Shown piece by piece: positions 50,431 to 59,222 of a stretch of DNA of 64,000 nucleotides. The DNA comes from Streptomyces iranensis (lineage in GTDB: Bacteria; Actinomycetota; Actinomycetes; Streptomycetales; Streptomycetaceae). The notes under the pieces are model-generated. The model was not told the origin of the DNA. It saw only the letters and a list, made by a program, of their open reading frames with translations, and made no database searches. Each line of letters starts with the position of its first letter. Position 1 is the stretch's first letter. A program made the position numbers and the translations under genes. Location: assembly GCF_017874715.1 (NCBI RefSeq), contig NZ_JAGGLR010000035.1, positions 49,352 to 113,351 of the forward strand, written 5' to 3'.

Positions 50431-51276
50431 GTGACAGAGCCAGTGGTGCGCATCCCGGATGCGAAGGTCGCGCTGTCCACAGCCTCGGTCTATCCGGAGT
50501 CGACGGCGACGGCCTTCGAGATCGCGGCACGGCTGGGCTACGACGGCGTCGAGGTCATGGTGTGGACCGATCCGGTCAGCCAGGACATCGAGGCGCTGCG
50601 TCGGCTCTCGGACTACCACCAGGTGCCGATCCTCGCCGTGCACGCCCCCTGTCTGCTGATCACCCAGCGGGTCTGGTCGACCGACCCGTGGGTGAAGCTG
50701 CAGCGGGCGAGGGCGGCGGCCGAGAAGCTCGACGCGTCCACCGTCGTGGTCCACCCGCCGTTCCGATGGCAGCGGGCGTACGCCCGCGAGTTCGTCCGCG
50801 GAATCTGGCGGATGGCGGATGAGACCGATGTGCGGTTCGCGGTCGAGAACATGTATCCGTGGCGCTATCGCGACCGCGAGATGCTGGCCTACGCCCCGGG
50901 CTGGGACGTCACCCAGGACGACTACCGCCACTTCACGATCGACCTGTCGCACACCGCCACCGCCCGTACGGACGCGCTGGAGATGGCGGACCGCATGGGC
51001 GACCGGCTGGCCCATCTCCACCTCGCCGACGGCCAGGGCTCCAACAAGGACGAGCACCTGGTGCCGGGGCGCGGCACCCAGCCCTGCGCCGAGCTGCTGG
51101 AACGGCTCGCGACCGGCGGTTTCGACGGCAATGTGGTCGTCGAGGTCAACACCCGGCGTGCCATGTCCACGACCGAGCGCGAGGCCGATCTGGCGGAGGC
51201 CCTGGCCTTCACCAGGCTGCACCTCGCCTCGCCGACCTCGCACACCCGGCGGAGCAGGGCGGTGCCCGGTTCATGA
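50431..51276 (+). CDS. Sugar-phosphate isomerase/epimerase-like TIM-barrel protein
   Basis: A 281-residue AP-endonuclease-2/xylose-isomerase-like barrel. Candidate metal ligands: Glu in GYDGVEVMVW, His in VVVHPPF, Glu in FAVENMYPW, Asp and His in TIDLSHTA, His in AHLHLADG and Glu near the C-terminus in VVVEVNTRR. Substrate unknown. Start GTG at 50431. The stop overlaps the next gene start (ATGA), linking it with the TetR regulator. Confidence 0.87.
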   Translation: MTEPVVRIPDAKVALSTASVYPESTATAFEIAARLGYDGVEVMVWTDPVSQDIEALRRLSDYHQVPILAVHAPCLLITQRVWSTDPWVKLQRARAAAEKLDASTVVVHPPFRWQRAYAREFVRGIWRMADETDVRFAVENMYPWRYRDREMLAYAPGWDVTQDDYRHFTIDLSHTATARTDALEMADRMGDRLAHLHLADGQGSNKDEHLVPGRGTQPCAELLERLATGGFDGNVVVEVNTRRAMSTTEREADLAEALAFTRLHLASPTSHTRRSRAVPGS

Positions 51277-51902
51277 CCGCCGCCGCATCCGGGTCCGCCA
51301 CACCACCGCGCAAGCGCGGCCGTCCGGCCCGTACGAGCACCTCAGACGGCCCCGCCGCCCGCGACCGGATCCTGATCGCGGCGCGCAACGAGTTCGCCGA
51401 GCGCGGCTACGACAAGACCTCGATCCGCGGCATCGCCAAGGCCGCTGAGGTGGACCCGGCGCTGGTCCACCACTACTTCGGCACCAAGGAGCAGGTCTTC
51501 GAGGCCGCCATCGAGCTGATCTTCGCCCCCGCCATGGGCGTCCCGGACGCGGTGCACGGCAGCCGGGAGGGCGCGGGCGAGCGGATGGCCCGCTATATGT
51601 TCGGCATCTGGGAGAACCCGGTCAGCAGGCTGCCGCTGCTCGCCGTGATGCGCTCGGCGCTGACCAACGAGACCGCCGCCGTGGTGCTGCGCGGCATGAT
51701 CGAGCGCCGGGTGCTGGTGCGGATGGCGGGTGAGCTGGACGTCCCGAACCCCGAGTTCCGGGCCCAGCTCGCGGCCGGGCATCTGATCGGGATCGCGATG
51801 CTGCGGTATGTGATCCGGATGGAGCCGATGGCCTCGGCGGAGGCGGACGACATCGTGGCCATGGTGGGGCCCACTCTGCAGCGCTATCTGACCGAGAGCT
51901 GA
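51273..51902 (+). CDS. TetR-family transcriptional regulator
   Basis: A 209-residue regulator with a basic Pro-rich leader (PPRKRGRPARTS), then the HTH RNEFAERGYDKTSIRGIAKA and VDPALVHHYFGTKEQ (about 40-82). The C-terminal domain (AARYMFGIWE-like region onward) resembles the TetR_C_17 type. It is coupled to the isomerase gene by a four-base overlap. ilvD begins 186 bases downstream but probably has its own promoter. Confidence 0.9.
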   Translation: MTAAASGSATPPRKRGRPARTSTSDGPAARDRILIAARNEFAERGYDKTSIRGIAKAAEVDPALVHHYFGTKEQVFEAAIELIFAPAMGVPDAVHGSREGAGERMARYMFGIWENPVSRLPLLAVMRSALTNETAAVVLRGMIERRVLVRMAGELDVPNPEFRAQLAAGHLIGIAMLRYVIRMEPMASAEADDIVAMVGPTLQRYLTES

Positions 51903-52087
51903 TCGGAAGCCTGACCGGCCGGGCGCGAACGGGCCGATCGCTGACCGAGCGCCGATCGGTCCGTTCCGCTCAGTGACCCGGCCGTCTCTGGATCCGGACG
52001 GACCATCCGGATCCGTGGGCACAGGCGTAGGCTCAGAAGACTCCGATCCGATCCGCAGGACCACGTATCACGAGGGAGCCGAGCATC

Positions 52088-53938
52088 GTGCCCGAGCTGA
52101 GGTCTCGTACCGTCACCCACGGCCGCAACATGGCGGGCGCCCGCGCCCTTATGCAGGCTTCCGGCGTAGCGCGCGAGGACTTCGGCAAGCCGATCGTCGC
52201 CGTCGCCAACAGCTTCACCGAGTTCGTGCCCGGCCACACCCACCTCCAGCCGGTCGGCCGGATCGTCAGCGAGGCGATCCACGCTGCGGGCGGCATTCCG
52301 CGCGAGTTCAACACCATCGCCGTGGACGACGGCATCGCCATGGGCCACGGCGGGATGCTCTACAGCCTCCCCTCCCGCGACCTGATCGCCGACTCCGTGG
52401 AGTACATGGTCGAGGCGCACTGCGCCGACGCGCTGATCTGCATCTCCAACTGCGACAAGATCACCCCCGGGATGCTGATGGCCGCGATGCGGCTCAACAT
52501 CCCGACCGTCTTCGTCTCCGGCGGCCCCATGGAGGCGGGCCGGGCCACGCTCGTCGACGGCACCGTCCGCAAGCTGGACCTGATCAACGCGATCTCGGAC
52601 GCGGTCAACGAGAGCGTCTCGGACGAGGACATCCTCCGCATCGAGAACAACGCCTGTCCGACCTGCGGCTCCTGTTCCGGCATGTTCACCGCCAACTCGA
52701 TGAACTGCCTGACCGAGGCGATGGGCCTCTCCCTGCCGGGCAACGGCTCGGTGCTGGCCACCCACACCGCCCGCAAGGCGCTCTACGAGACCGCCGGCCG
52801 TACGGTCGTGGAGATCACCAAGCGCCACTACGAGCAGGACGACGAGACGGTTCTGCCGCGCTCCATCGGCTCCCGGGCCGCCTTCGAGAACGCCATGGCG
52901 CTCGACATCGCCATGGGCGGCTCGACCAACACGATCCTGCATCTGCTGGCCGCCGCCCAGGAGGCCGGTCTGGACTACGACCTCAAGGACATCGACGCGG
53001 TCTCCCGCCGGGTGCCCTGCCTCGCCAAGGTCGCCCCGAACGTCGCCCCCGGCGGCACGTACTACATGGAGGACGTGCACCGCGCGGGCGGCATCCCGGC
53101 GATCCTCGGCGAGCTGTTCCGCGGCGGGCTGCTGAACGAGGACGTCCACTCCGTGCACAGCTCCTCGCTCGCCGACTGGCTCAAGACCTGGGACGTGCGC
53201 GGCGGTTCGCCGTCCGCCGAGGCCATCGAGCTGTGGCACGCGGCCCCCGGCTGCAAGCGCTCCGCCACCGCCTTCTCGCAGTCCGAGCGCTGGGACTCCC
53301 TGGACACGGACGCCACCGGCGGCTGCATCCGCGACATGGAGCACGCCTACTCCAAGGACGGCGGGCTCGCCGTCCTCAAGGGCAATCTGGCCGTCGACGG
53401 CTGTGTGGTGAAGACCGCGGGCGTGGACGAGTCCGTCTGGACCTTCGAGGGCCCGGCCGTGGTCTGCGAATCCCAGGAGGAGGCCGTCGAGCGGATCCTG
53501 GGCAAGCAGGTCAAGGAGGGCGACGTGGTCGTCATCCGCTACGAGGGCCCCAAGGGCGGCCCCGGAATGCAGGAGATGCTCTACCCGACCTCCTTCCTCA
53601 AGGGCCGCGGCCTGGGCAAGGCATGTGCGCTGGTCACCGACGGCCGCTTCTCCGGCGGCACGTCGGGCCTTTCCATCGGCCACGCCTCGCCGGAGGCGGC
53701 GTCCGGCGGCACGATCGCCCTGGTCCGGGACGGCGACCGGATCCGCATCGACATCCCCGGCCGCTCCATCGACCTCCTGGTGAGCGAGGAGGAGTTGGCG
53801 GCCCGCCGTGAGGAGCTCGGTGGCGTCTACGCCCCGGAGAACCGCGAGCGCAAGGTGTCCACCGCGCTGCGCGCCTACGCGGCGATGGCCACCAGCGCGG
53901 ACAAGGGCGCGGTCCGCGACATCAGCCAACTGGGCTGA
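52088..53938 (+). CDS. ilvD: Dihydroxy-acid dehydratase IlvD
   Basis: A 616-residue Fe-S enzyme that dehydrates 2,3-dihydroxy-isovalerate and -methylvalerate in valine, isoleucine and leucine synthesis. Cluster ligands are seen in ISNCDKITPGM and NNACPTCGSCSGMF; the Mg2+/active-site region FTEFVPGHTHL and the C-terminal GRFSGGTSGLSIGHASPEA are standard. Length equals the long (E. coli-type) form. Start is GTG at 52088. Confidence 0.97.
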   Translation: MPELRSRTVTHGRNMAGARALMQASGVAREDFGKPIVAVANSFTEFVPGHTHLQPVGRIVSEAIHAAGGIPREFNTIAVDDGIAMGHGGMLYSLPSRDLIADSVEYMVEAHCADALICISNCDKITPGMLMAAMRLNIPTVFVSGGPMEAGRATLVDGTVRKLDLINAISDAVNESVSDEDILRIENNACPTCGSCSGMFTANSMNCLTEAMGLSLPGNGSVLATHTARKALYETAGRTVVEITKRHYEQDDETVLPRSIGSRAAFENAMALDIAMGGSTNTILHLLAAAQEAGLDYDLKDIDAVSRRVPCLAKVAPNVAPGGTYYMEDVHRAGGIPAILGELFRGGLLNEDVHSVHSSSLADWLKTWDVRGGSPSAEAIELWHAAPGCKRSATAFSQSERWDSLDTDATGGCIRDMEHAYSKDGGLAVLKGNLAVDGCVVKTAGVDESVWTFEGPAVVCESQEEAVERILGKQVKEGDVVVIRYEGPKGGPGMQEMLYPTSFLKGRGLGKACALVTDGRFSGGTSGLSIGHASPEAASGGTIALVRDGDRIRIDIPGRSIDLLVSEEELAARREELGGVYAPENRERKVSTALRAYAAMATSADKGAVRDISQLG

Positions 53939-53950
53939 CCTCGCGCCGCG

Positions 53951-54028
53951 GCATCAGCCGCCCCGGCTGACGTCGCGCGGCAGCCGCCTCGGCTGACCTC
54001 CCTACCGCATCAGCCGCCCCGGCTGACG
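53951..54028. repeat. Repeated hairpin TCAGCC-GCCCC-GGCTGA near the kinase stop
   Basis: The 17-base hairpin occurs at about 53954-53970 and 54010-54026, with a variant at about 53983; the last copy includes the stop codon of the kinase gene. Located between convergent genes and probably a terminator. Confidence 0.6.
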
Positions 54029-56208
54029 TCCATTCCGGACGCCTCCAGGGTGTCGTATCCGTAGACCGTGGTGAGGGCGTCCCCGCTCAGCGTCAGTTCG
54101 GCGGGGATGCCACCGGGGTCCGTACGCGCCTTGGTCCGCCACAGCACCCGGCCGTCCCGGCGGTCCAGCGCGACCACCCGGCCCGCGGCGGTGGCCAGAT
54201 ACAGGGCGTTCCGGCGCCCGGACACCACGGGCGGGCCCAGCCACTCCACCTGCGTCGCCTTGCCCCACAGCCGCTTTCCGGCCGTGGTGACGGCGGTGAC
54301 CTCGCCGTTCTGCCGGACGAAGTAGAGCGTGTCGCCCACCAGGGCGGGCGTGATCTGCTGGGCGGAGAGCCCCTCGGGCAGCTTCACCCGGCGCTGCCGT
54401 CCCCCGTCCGTGCCGAGGAACAGCAGATCGGTGTAGTCGTCGGTGTCATGCTCGCGCTGCTCCAGATAGAGGAGGTCGCCGGAGCGCTCGGCGAGGAAGG
54501 AGCCCACGTAGACGGTGCCGATCCGCCGGGGTGCTCCCGTGGTGGGGGAGAGGGTGTAGAGCCCGCTCGGAACGGCCGGGTCGCCCCGGTCCTCCAGCGG
54601 CCCGCAGTCCGCGAGGGGGCGTCCGGCCACCACATCCGGACCGCAGGTCAGCCCGTGACCGACCCGGCGCGACCAGAGCGTGCGGCCGGTGCGCACGTCC
54701 ACCGCCTGGAACGTCTCCTGGTCCCAGCTCTGGGTGAGCACGGCCGGGTGGTCCCCTCGCTGGAACACCGCCCCCTGGTAGGCGCTGCCGACATCGGTCC
54801 GCCAGACCCGCTCACCGTCGCTGGTGCGGTAGCCCTCCAGCCGGGCCGTGCCGTCCGACTTCTCCACGGTGCCCAGTACGAGACCGCCCGCCACTCCGAT
54901 CAGCTCGCTCGGCTTCGCCGACCGGTGCCACGCCACCCGTCCCCGGACGTCCAGCCGGGTCAGGGCGATCCCGGAACCACCGCAGTACAGATCCGTGCCC
55001 GAGGGCAGACAGCGGCGGCCGGTCGGCCCGCTGACCGAGCGCGGAGCGCCATTGGCACTGGTCACGATGTCGGCGTCGGGTCCGGCGAGGGTGCGCTGCC
55101 AGGGGCGCCAGCCGGACGGGAGCGAGCCGTTCCCCGACGAGCGGGTGGTGGGGCGGGCATCCGGCTCGCCCCCGGGTCCGGATCCGGCCCGGAGGAAGAC
55201 GACCGTCCCCACCATCGCGGCGACCAGGCCCGCGGCCGCGGCGGCGATCACCAGGGGGCGGCGGGTCAGATAGCCGCGGCCCGGCGCACGGCCGACTTCG
55301 GTCGGCACGGCGGCGTCGCCCTCGTCGCCCTCGCCGGTGCCGCCGTCCGCGTCCGTGACGTCCTTACGGTCGTCGTCACCGCCCTTACTGTCGTCACCGT
55401 CGTCCTCGGGCAGCGTCCGCAGCCGCTCCAGCAACTCGTCCAGCCCGGGTCGCGCGGGCGCGTCCTTGCTCAGGCAGTCCGCGACCGCGTCACGCAGCGG
55501 CCCGGTCACCGCGTCCAGCGCCGGGGGCTCGTACACCACGTGATAGGCGGTCATATAGGGGCTGTCCGCGTCGAACGGGCTCTGGCCGGTCGCCGCGTAC
55601 ACCAGCACCGTCGCCAGCGAGAACACATCGGACTCCGGCCCGACCTCGCGCGGATCGCGCAACTGCTCCGGCGACATGAACGGGGGCGTGCCCATGACCC
55701 GGCCCGTCATGGTCAGCGTCTGGTGGTCGGCCGCCCGGGAGATGCCGAAGTCGATGACGCGGGGGCCCTCGTCGGACAGCACGATGTTGGCCGGTTTCAG
55801 ATCCCGGTGCACCACCCCCGCCCGGTGGATGTCCCGCAGCGCCTCGACCAGCCCGATCGCCAGCCGTCGCAACTCGGCGCCGCGCAGCGGACCGCCCGCC
55901 GCGACCCGCTCGGCGAGGGTCCGGCCGGGGACGTACGAGGTCGCCATCCACGGCAGCACGGCATCGGGGTCCGCGTCCACGACGGCCGCGGTGAACGCGC
56001 CGCTGACCCGCCGGGCGGCCGCGACCTCCTGCCGGAACCGCACCCGGAACTCGTCGTCGTCGGCGAACTGCTGATGCACCACCTTCAGCGCCAGCCGCCG
56101 CCCCGAAGGCGACCGGGCCAGATACACCGTGCCCATCCCGCCACGGCCGAGCCGCCGCTCGAGTGCGTAGCCTCCGATGGACTCCGGGTCCCCGGCGCGC
56201 AGTGCCAT
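54010..56208 (-). CDS. Transmembrane Ser/Thr protein kinase with extracellular PQQ-like propeller
   Basis: A 732-residue Hanks-type kinase. The kinase domain (about 14-270) has the Gly loop GRGGMG, ATP Lys42 (ALKVV), catalytic HRDLKPAN (134-141) and DFG (153-155). An acidic linker follows, then one membrane helix (about 319-339) and an extracellular domain of ~390 residues with PQQ/Trp-like beta-propeller blades (VDVRTGRTLWSRRVG, VVALDRRDGRVLWRT). The ligand sensed is unknown. Start ATG at 56208. The next gene is a paralogue with the same architecture. Confidence 0.92.
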   Translation of the reverse strand: MALRAGDPESIGGYALERRLGRGGMGTVYLARSPSGRRLALKVVHQQFADDDEFRVRFRQEVAAARRVSGAFTAAVVDADPDAVLPWMATSYVPGRTLAERVAAGGPLRGAELRRLAIGLVEALRDIHRAGVVHRDLKPANIVLSDEGPRVIDFGISRAADHQTLTMTGRVMGTPPFMSPEQLRDPREVGPESDVFSLATVLVYAATGQSPFDADSPYMTAYHVVYEPPALDAVTGPLRDAVADCLSKDAPARPGLDELLERLRTLPEDDGDDSKGGDDDRKDVTDADGGTGEGDEGDAAVPTEVGRAPGRGYLTRRPLVIAAAAAGLVAAMVGTVVFLRAGSGPGGEPDARPTTRSSGNGSLPSGWRPWQRTLAGPDADIVTSANGAPRSVSGPTGRRCLPSGTDLYCGGSGIALTRLDVRGRVAWHRSAKPSELIGVAGGLVLGTVEKSDGTARLEGYRTSDGERVWRTDVGSAYQGAVFQRGDHPAVLTQSWDQETFQAVDVRTGRTLWSRRVGHGLTCGPDVVAGRPLADCGPLEDRGDPAVPSGLYTLSPTTGAPRRIGTVYVGSFLAERSGDLLYLEQREHDTDDYTDLLFLGTDGGRQRRVKLPEGLSAQQITPALVGDTLYFVRQNGEVTAVTTAGKRLWGKATQVEWLGPPVVSGRRNALYLATAAGRVVALDRRDGRVLWRTKARTDPGGIPAELTLSGDALTTVYGYDTLEASGMDVSRGG

Positions 56209-56284
56209 TTCCTGTCTTCTCCCACCGACCCACGATCCGGCGGTCACTCTAGGCCCGGCTCGCGCCAAGGGCCCGTGACGCCGC

Positions 56285-58633
56285 TCACCAACCGGCCGGA
56301 TTCCGCCCGTCCACGGCGAAGAGCGTGCCGTCCGGGGCCGTCGCGAACACCTTGCCGTCCGCCACCACGGGCGCGGGCATCAGATCCAGGAAGCCCTGAC
56401 CGGCCGCGCCGCCGCGCGAGCGGGTCTCGCCGATCACCTCGCCCCGCTGGGCGTCCACGGCCAGCAGCCGGCCGTCCGCCGCCGAGAAGTACAGCCTGCC
56501 GTCCGCCGCCACCAGCGGCGAGGCGTTGGAGACCGAGGTCTCCAGGCGCCAGAGCCGCGACCGCGCCGAGCCCTCGCGCGCGGTGTCGACGGCCACCAAC
56601 CCGCCGTCCGTGCCCAGCACGTACACCCGGTCGCCGCTGGTGACGGCGCTGATCGCGGACACCGGCGCGGACAGCGCGACCCGCCGGGCCGCGCGCCGCT
56701 CCGGGTCGTAGCGCACGACAGCGGTGGTACTGGTCCGGGTGTCCGTCTCGGTCAGCAGCAGCACGCCGTCGGGGCCGCTTCCGGCCGGGGTGAGGTTGCC
56801 GCTGAGCGAGGCGTGCCAGCGCGTCGTACCGCGCACCGTGTCCACGGCCGTGACCAGCGTGTGCGAGCCGTCGCCCGCGGTGGTCACGGCGTACGCGGTG
56901 CGGCCGTCGCCGTACGAGAAGAAGGCGGGCCGGGCGTGGCCGGGCAGCCGATGGCTCCAACGCTCCTTGTCCGTCGCCCCGTTCACCGCCGTGACCATGC
57001 CGTCCGGCGTGACCAGCAGCACGGTGTCGCCCGAGGAGTAGACCCCGCCCTGGTAGCGGGACACATCGCGGCTCCAGCGGACGCGGTGGGTCGTGGGGTC
57101 GAGCGCGCGCAGCCGCCCGCCGTCCGGGGACACCGTCCGCACCAGACCGCCCGCGACCACGGGGGCGGAGATCGTCGCGCCGTCACCGGGGCGCGCCGCC
57201 GCGGACGGCCGTGACCAGACCACGCGGCCGTCGTCCGGATCGACCCGGGCGGTCTCGACGCCGTGCCGGGCGCAGTACAGCGCGCCCGCTCCGTACGAGC
57301 AGAACGCGGGCCGTGCCCCCGAGCCCGCGGCCTTTCCGACGTCCAGCCCGGTCGTCCAGGGGCGCCACGCCTCCGCGGTCGCCGCGCTGATCCGCGGCCG
57401 GCCGCCGCCGGAGGAGTCCGTGCCGTCGAACGGGCGCAGAGCGACGACCGTGCCCGCACCGAGCAGTACGACGGCCGCGAACCCGGAGAGGGCCCACCGC
57501 CGGATCCCCCGGCGCCGCGCCACGGGCTGGTCCGCCCCCGACTCGGCCTGGTCCGCGGCCGGTTCCGGCTCGGAAGCCGCCTTCACATGCGTATCGGGAT
57601 CCACCGGATCGGTGGCCACCGGATCGGAGGCCACCGGATCGGGATCCACTGGATCAGGGGCCGCCGTCTCGGCAAGGGCCGCCTTCACATGCGTATCCGT
57701 GGTGCCGTCGTCCTGCCCCCAGCGTCCACCCGGCAGCGAGTGCGGCTCCGGCGTGCGCTGCTGCGGCACCAGCGGCACGGGTCCGCGCGGCGCCGGCGAC
57801 CGGGGTCCGCGGACGGCACGCAACACCGTCATCAGGGCGTCGGGCGTGGGGCGGTCCTCGGGGTTCTTGGCCAGACACCGCTGGATCAGTGGCAGCAGCT
57901 CATCCGGCACCCCCGCCAGATCCGCCTCGTCGTGCACCACCTGGTACGCCACGATGTACGGACTCTCGGACTCGAACGGCCCCCGCCCGGTGGCCGCGTG
58001 CACCAGCACCGACCCCAGCGCGAACACGTCCGCCGCCGGTCCCACCGCCCGCGGCCGCTGGAACTGCTCCGGCGCCATGAACGGCGGGGTGCCGATCAAC
58101 TTGCCCGTCTCGGTGCGCAGTTCGCTGTCGGACGGCCGGGAGATGCCGAAGTCGATGACCTTCGGGCCGTCCGCCGCGAGCAGCACATTGCTCGGCTTGA
58201 GATCGCGGTGCACCACGCCCGCCCGATGGATGTCCCGCAGCGCCTCGGCGAGCCCCGCCGCCAGCCGCACCATCTCGTCCGGCGCCAACGGCCCGCTCCG
58301 CTTGACGTGTTCGGCGAGCGTCGGGCCGGGGATGTAGAGGGTGGCCATCCAGGGCCTGGGCCCCTCCGGGTCGGCATCCACCACGGGCGCCGTGAACGCG
58401 CCGCTGACCCGCCGGGCGGCCGCCACCTCCTGCCGGAACCGCGCCCGGAACTCGGGGTCTTCGGCCAACCCGGCATGGACGACCTTCACCGCGAGCCGCC
58501 GCCCCGAGTGCGAACGGGCCAGATGCACCACGCCCATGCCACCGGATCCGAGGCGCGCCTCGAGCTGGTACTGCCCGGCGTACTCCGGATCCTCCGCTTC
58601 CGGGCCCGTCCCGGCTCTGTGCACCGGCGGCAT
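56285..58633 (-). CDS. Transmembrane Ser/Thr protein kinase with extracellular PQQ-like propeller (paralogue)
   Basis: A 782-residue kinase with Gly loop GSGGMG, Lys50 (LAVKVV), HRDLKPSN (142-149) and DFG (161-163). A long linker (about 275-375) contains a repeated DPV(D/A)-type stretch and two copies of THVKAA, encoded by a GGATC-rich repeat near 57590-57690. A membrane helix (380-399) precedes an extracellular propeller (GLVRTVSPDGGRLRALDPTT and similar blades). Shares RFRQEVAAARRVSGAFTAP..VDADP with its neighbour, so the two arose by tandem duplication. The ATG at 58633 has a GGGGGTGGGG sequence upstream. Confidence 0.92.
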   Translation of the reverse strand: MPPVHRAGTGPEAEDPEYAGQYQLEARLGSGGMGVVHLARSHSGRRLAVKVVHAGLAEDPEFRARFRQEVAAARRVSGAFTAPVVDADPEGPRPWMATLYIPGPTLAEHVKRSGPLAPDEMVRLAAGLAEALRDIHRAGVVHRDLKPSNVLLAADGPKVIDFGISRPSDSELRTETGKLIGTPPFMAPEQFQRPRAVGPAADVFALGSVLVHAATGRGPFESESPYIVAYQVVHDEADLAGVPDELLPLIQRCLAKNPEDRPTPDALMTVLRAVRGPRSPAPRGPVPLVPQQRTPEPHSLPGGRWGQDDGTTDTHVKAALAETAAPDPVDPDPVASDPVATDPVDPDTHVKAASEPEPAADQAESGADQPVARRRGIRRWALSGFAAVVLLGAGTVVALRPFDGTDSSGGGRPRISAATAEAWRPWTTGLDVGKAAGSGARPAFCSYGAGALYCARHGVETARVDPDDGRVVWSRPSAAARPGDGATISAPVVAGGLVRTVSPDGGRLRALDPTTHRVRWSRDVSRYQGGVYSSGDTVLLVTPDGMVTAVNGATDKERWSHRLPGHARPAFFSYGDGRTAYAVTTAGDGSHTLVTAVDTVRGTTRWHASLSGNLTPAGSGPDGVLLLTETDTRTSTTAVVRYDPERRAARRVALSAPVSAISAVTSGDRVYVLGTDGGLVAVDTAREGSARSRLWRLETSVSNASPLVAADGRLYFSAADGRLLAVDAQRGEVIGETRSRGGAAGQGFLDLMPAPVVADGKVFATAPDGTLFAVDGRNPAGW

Positions 58634-58779
58634 GCCCCACCCCCGTGAATTCGGCCGCATTCGCGACTCGGCGAGCCTAGTCGATGACACGTGCGAGCCT
58701 TGTTAGCCTCCGCATGTCGTGTCACTTCACACGACATATGCACAACTTCGGAAAGAAGTTCAACGGGGGAGGGGCCGAC

Positions 58780-59112
58780 ATGGCCATCGAAGAGACCGCG
58801 GACACCGTAGCCACCACCGACGCCACGGACACCGTCGCGGACACGGTGGAAACCACCGCCGGAGCGATCACCTATCCGGTCGCGCCCGGGTACCAGCTGA
58901 ACGTCCGCAGCGGTCCCGGCACCAACCACCGGCTCGTGAAGGTGCTGCCGTACAACAGCCGGGTCCCCATCCGCTGCCAGCGGCACGGTCAGAAGGTCTC
59001 GGGGCCGTACGGCACCTCGGACATCTGGGACAACATCGCCCCGGGCCAGTACGTATCCGACGCGTATGTGAAGACCGGCAGCGACGGCTTCGTCACCGTG
59101 CCCTGCGGCTGA
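58780..59112 (+). CDS. SH3-domain protein without an export signal
   Basis: A 110-residue protein. The first ~35 residues are Thr/Ala/Asp/Glu-rich (IEETADTVATTDATDTVADT) and the rest is a bacterial SH3 domain with the YQLNVRSGPGTNHRLVKVLP motif and IWDNIAPGQYVSDAYV. Bacterial SH3 proteins normally bind cell-wall peptides outside the cell, but no signal peptide is visible from the ATG at 58780, which has GGGGAGGGG six bases upstream. A longer frame from 58684 is not signal-like either. It may leave the cell by another route or act inside it. Confidence 0.82.
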   Translation: MAIEETADTVATTDATDTVADTVETTAGAITYPVAPGYQLNVRSGPGTNHRLVKVLPYNSRVPIRCQRHGQKVSGPYGTSDIWDNIAPGQYVSDAYVKTGSDGFVTVPCG

Positions 59113-59136
59113 CCCACGAGCCCGGCCGGAGCGCAG

Positions 59137-59174
59137 CCGGCCCCCGGCACCGCGAGTGCGGCGCCGGGGGCCGG
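59137..59174. terminator. Terminator hairpin after the SH3 gene
   Basis: Perfect 12-bp stem CCGGCCCCCGGC (59137-59148) with GCCGGGGGCCGG (59163-59174) and a 14-nt loop, between the convergent SH3 and SulP genes. Confidence 0.85.
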
Positions 59175-59222
59175 GCGACGGGAAGGCGTCTCCCTCTGTA
59201 GGCGTCTCCCCCTATATATGGG

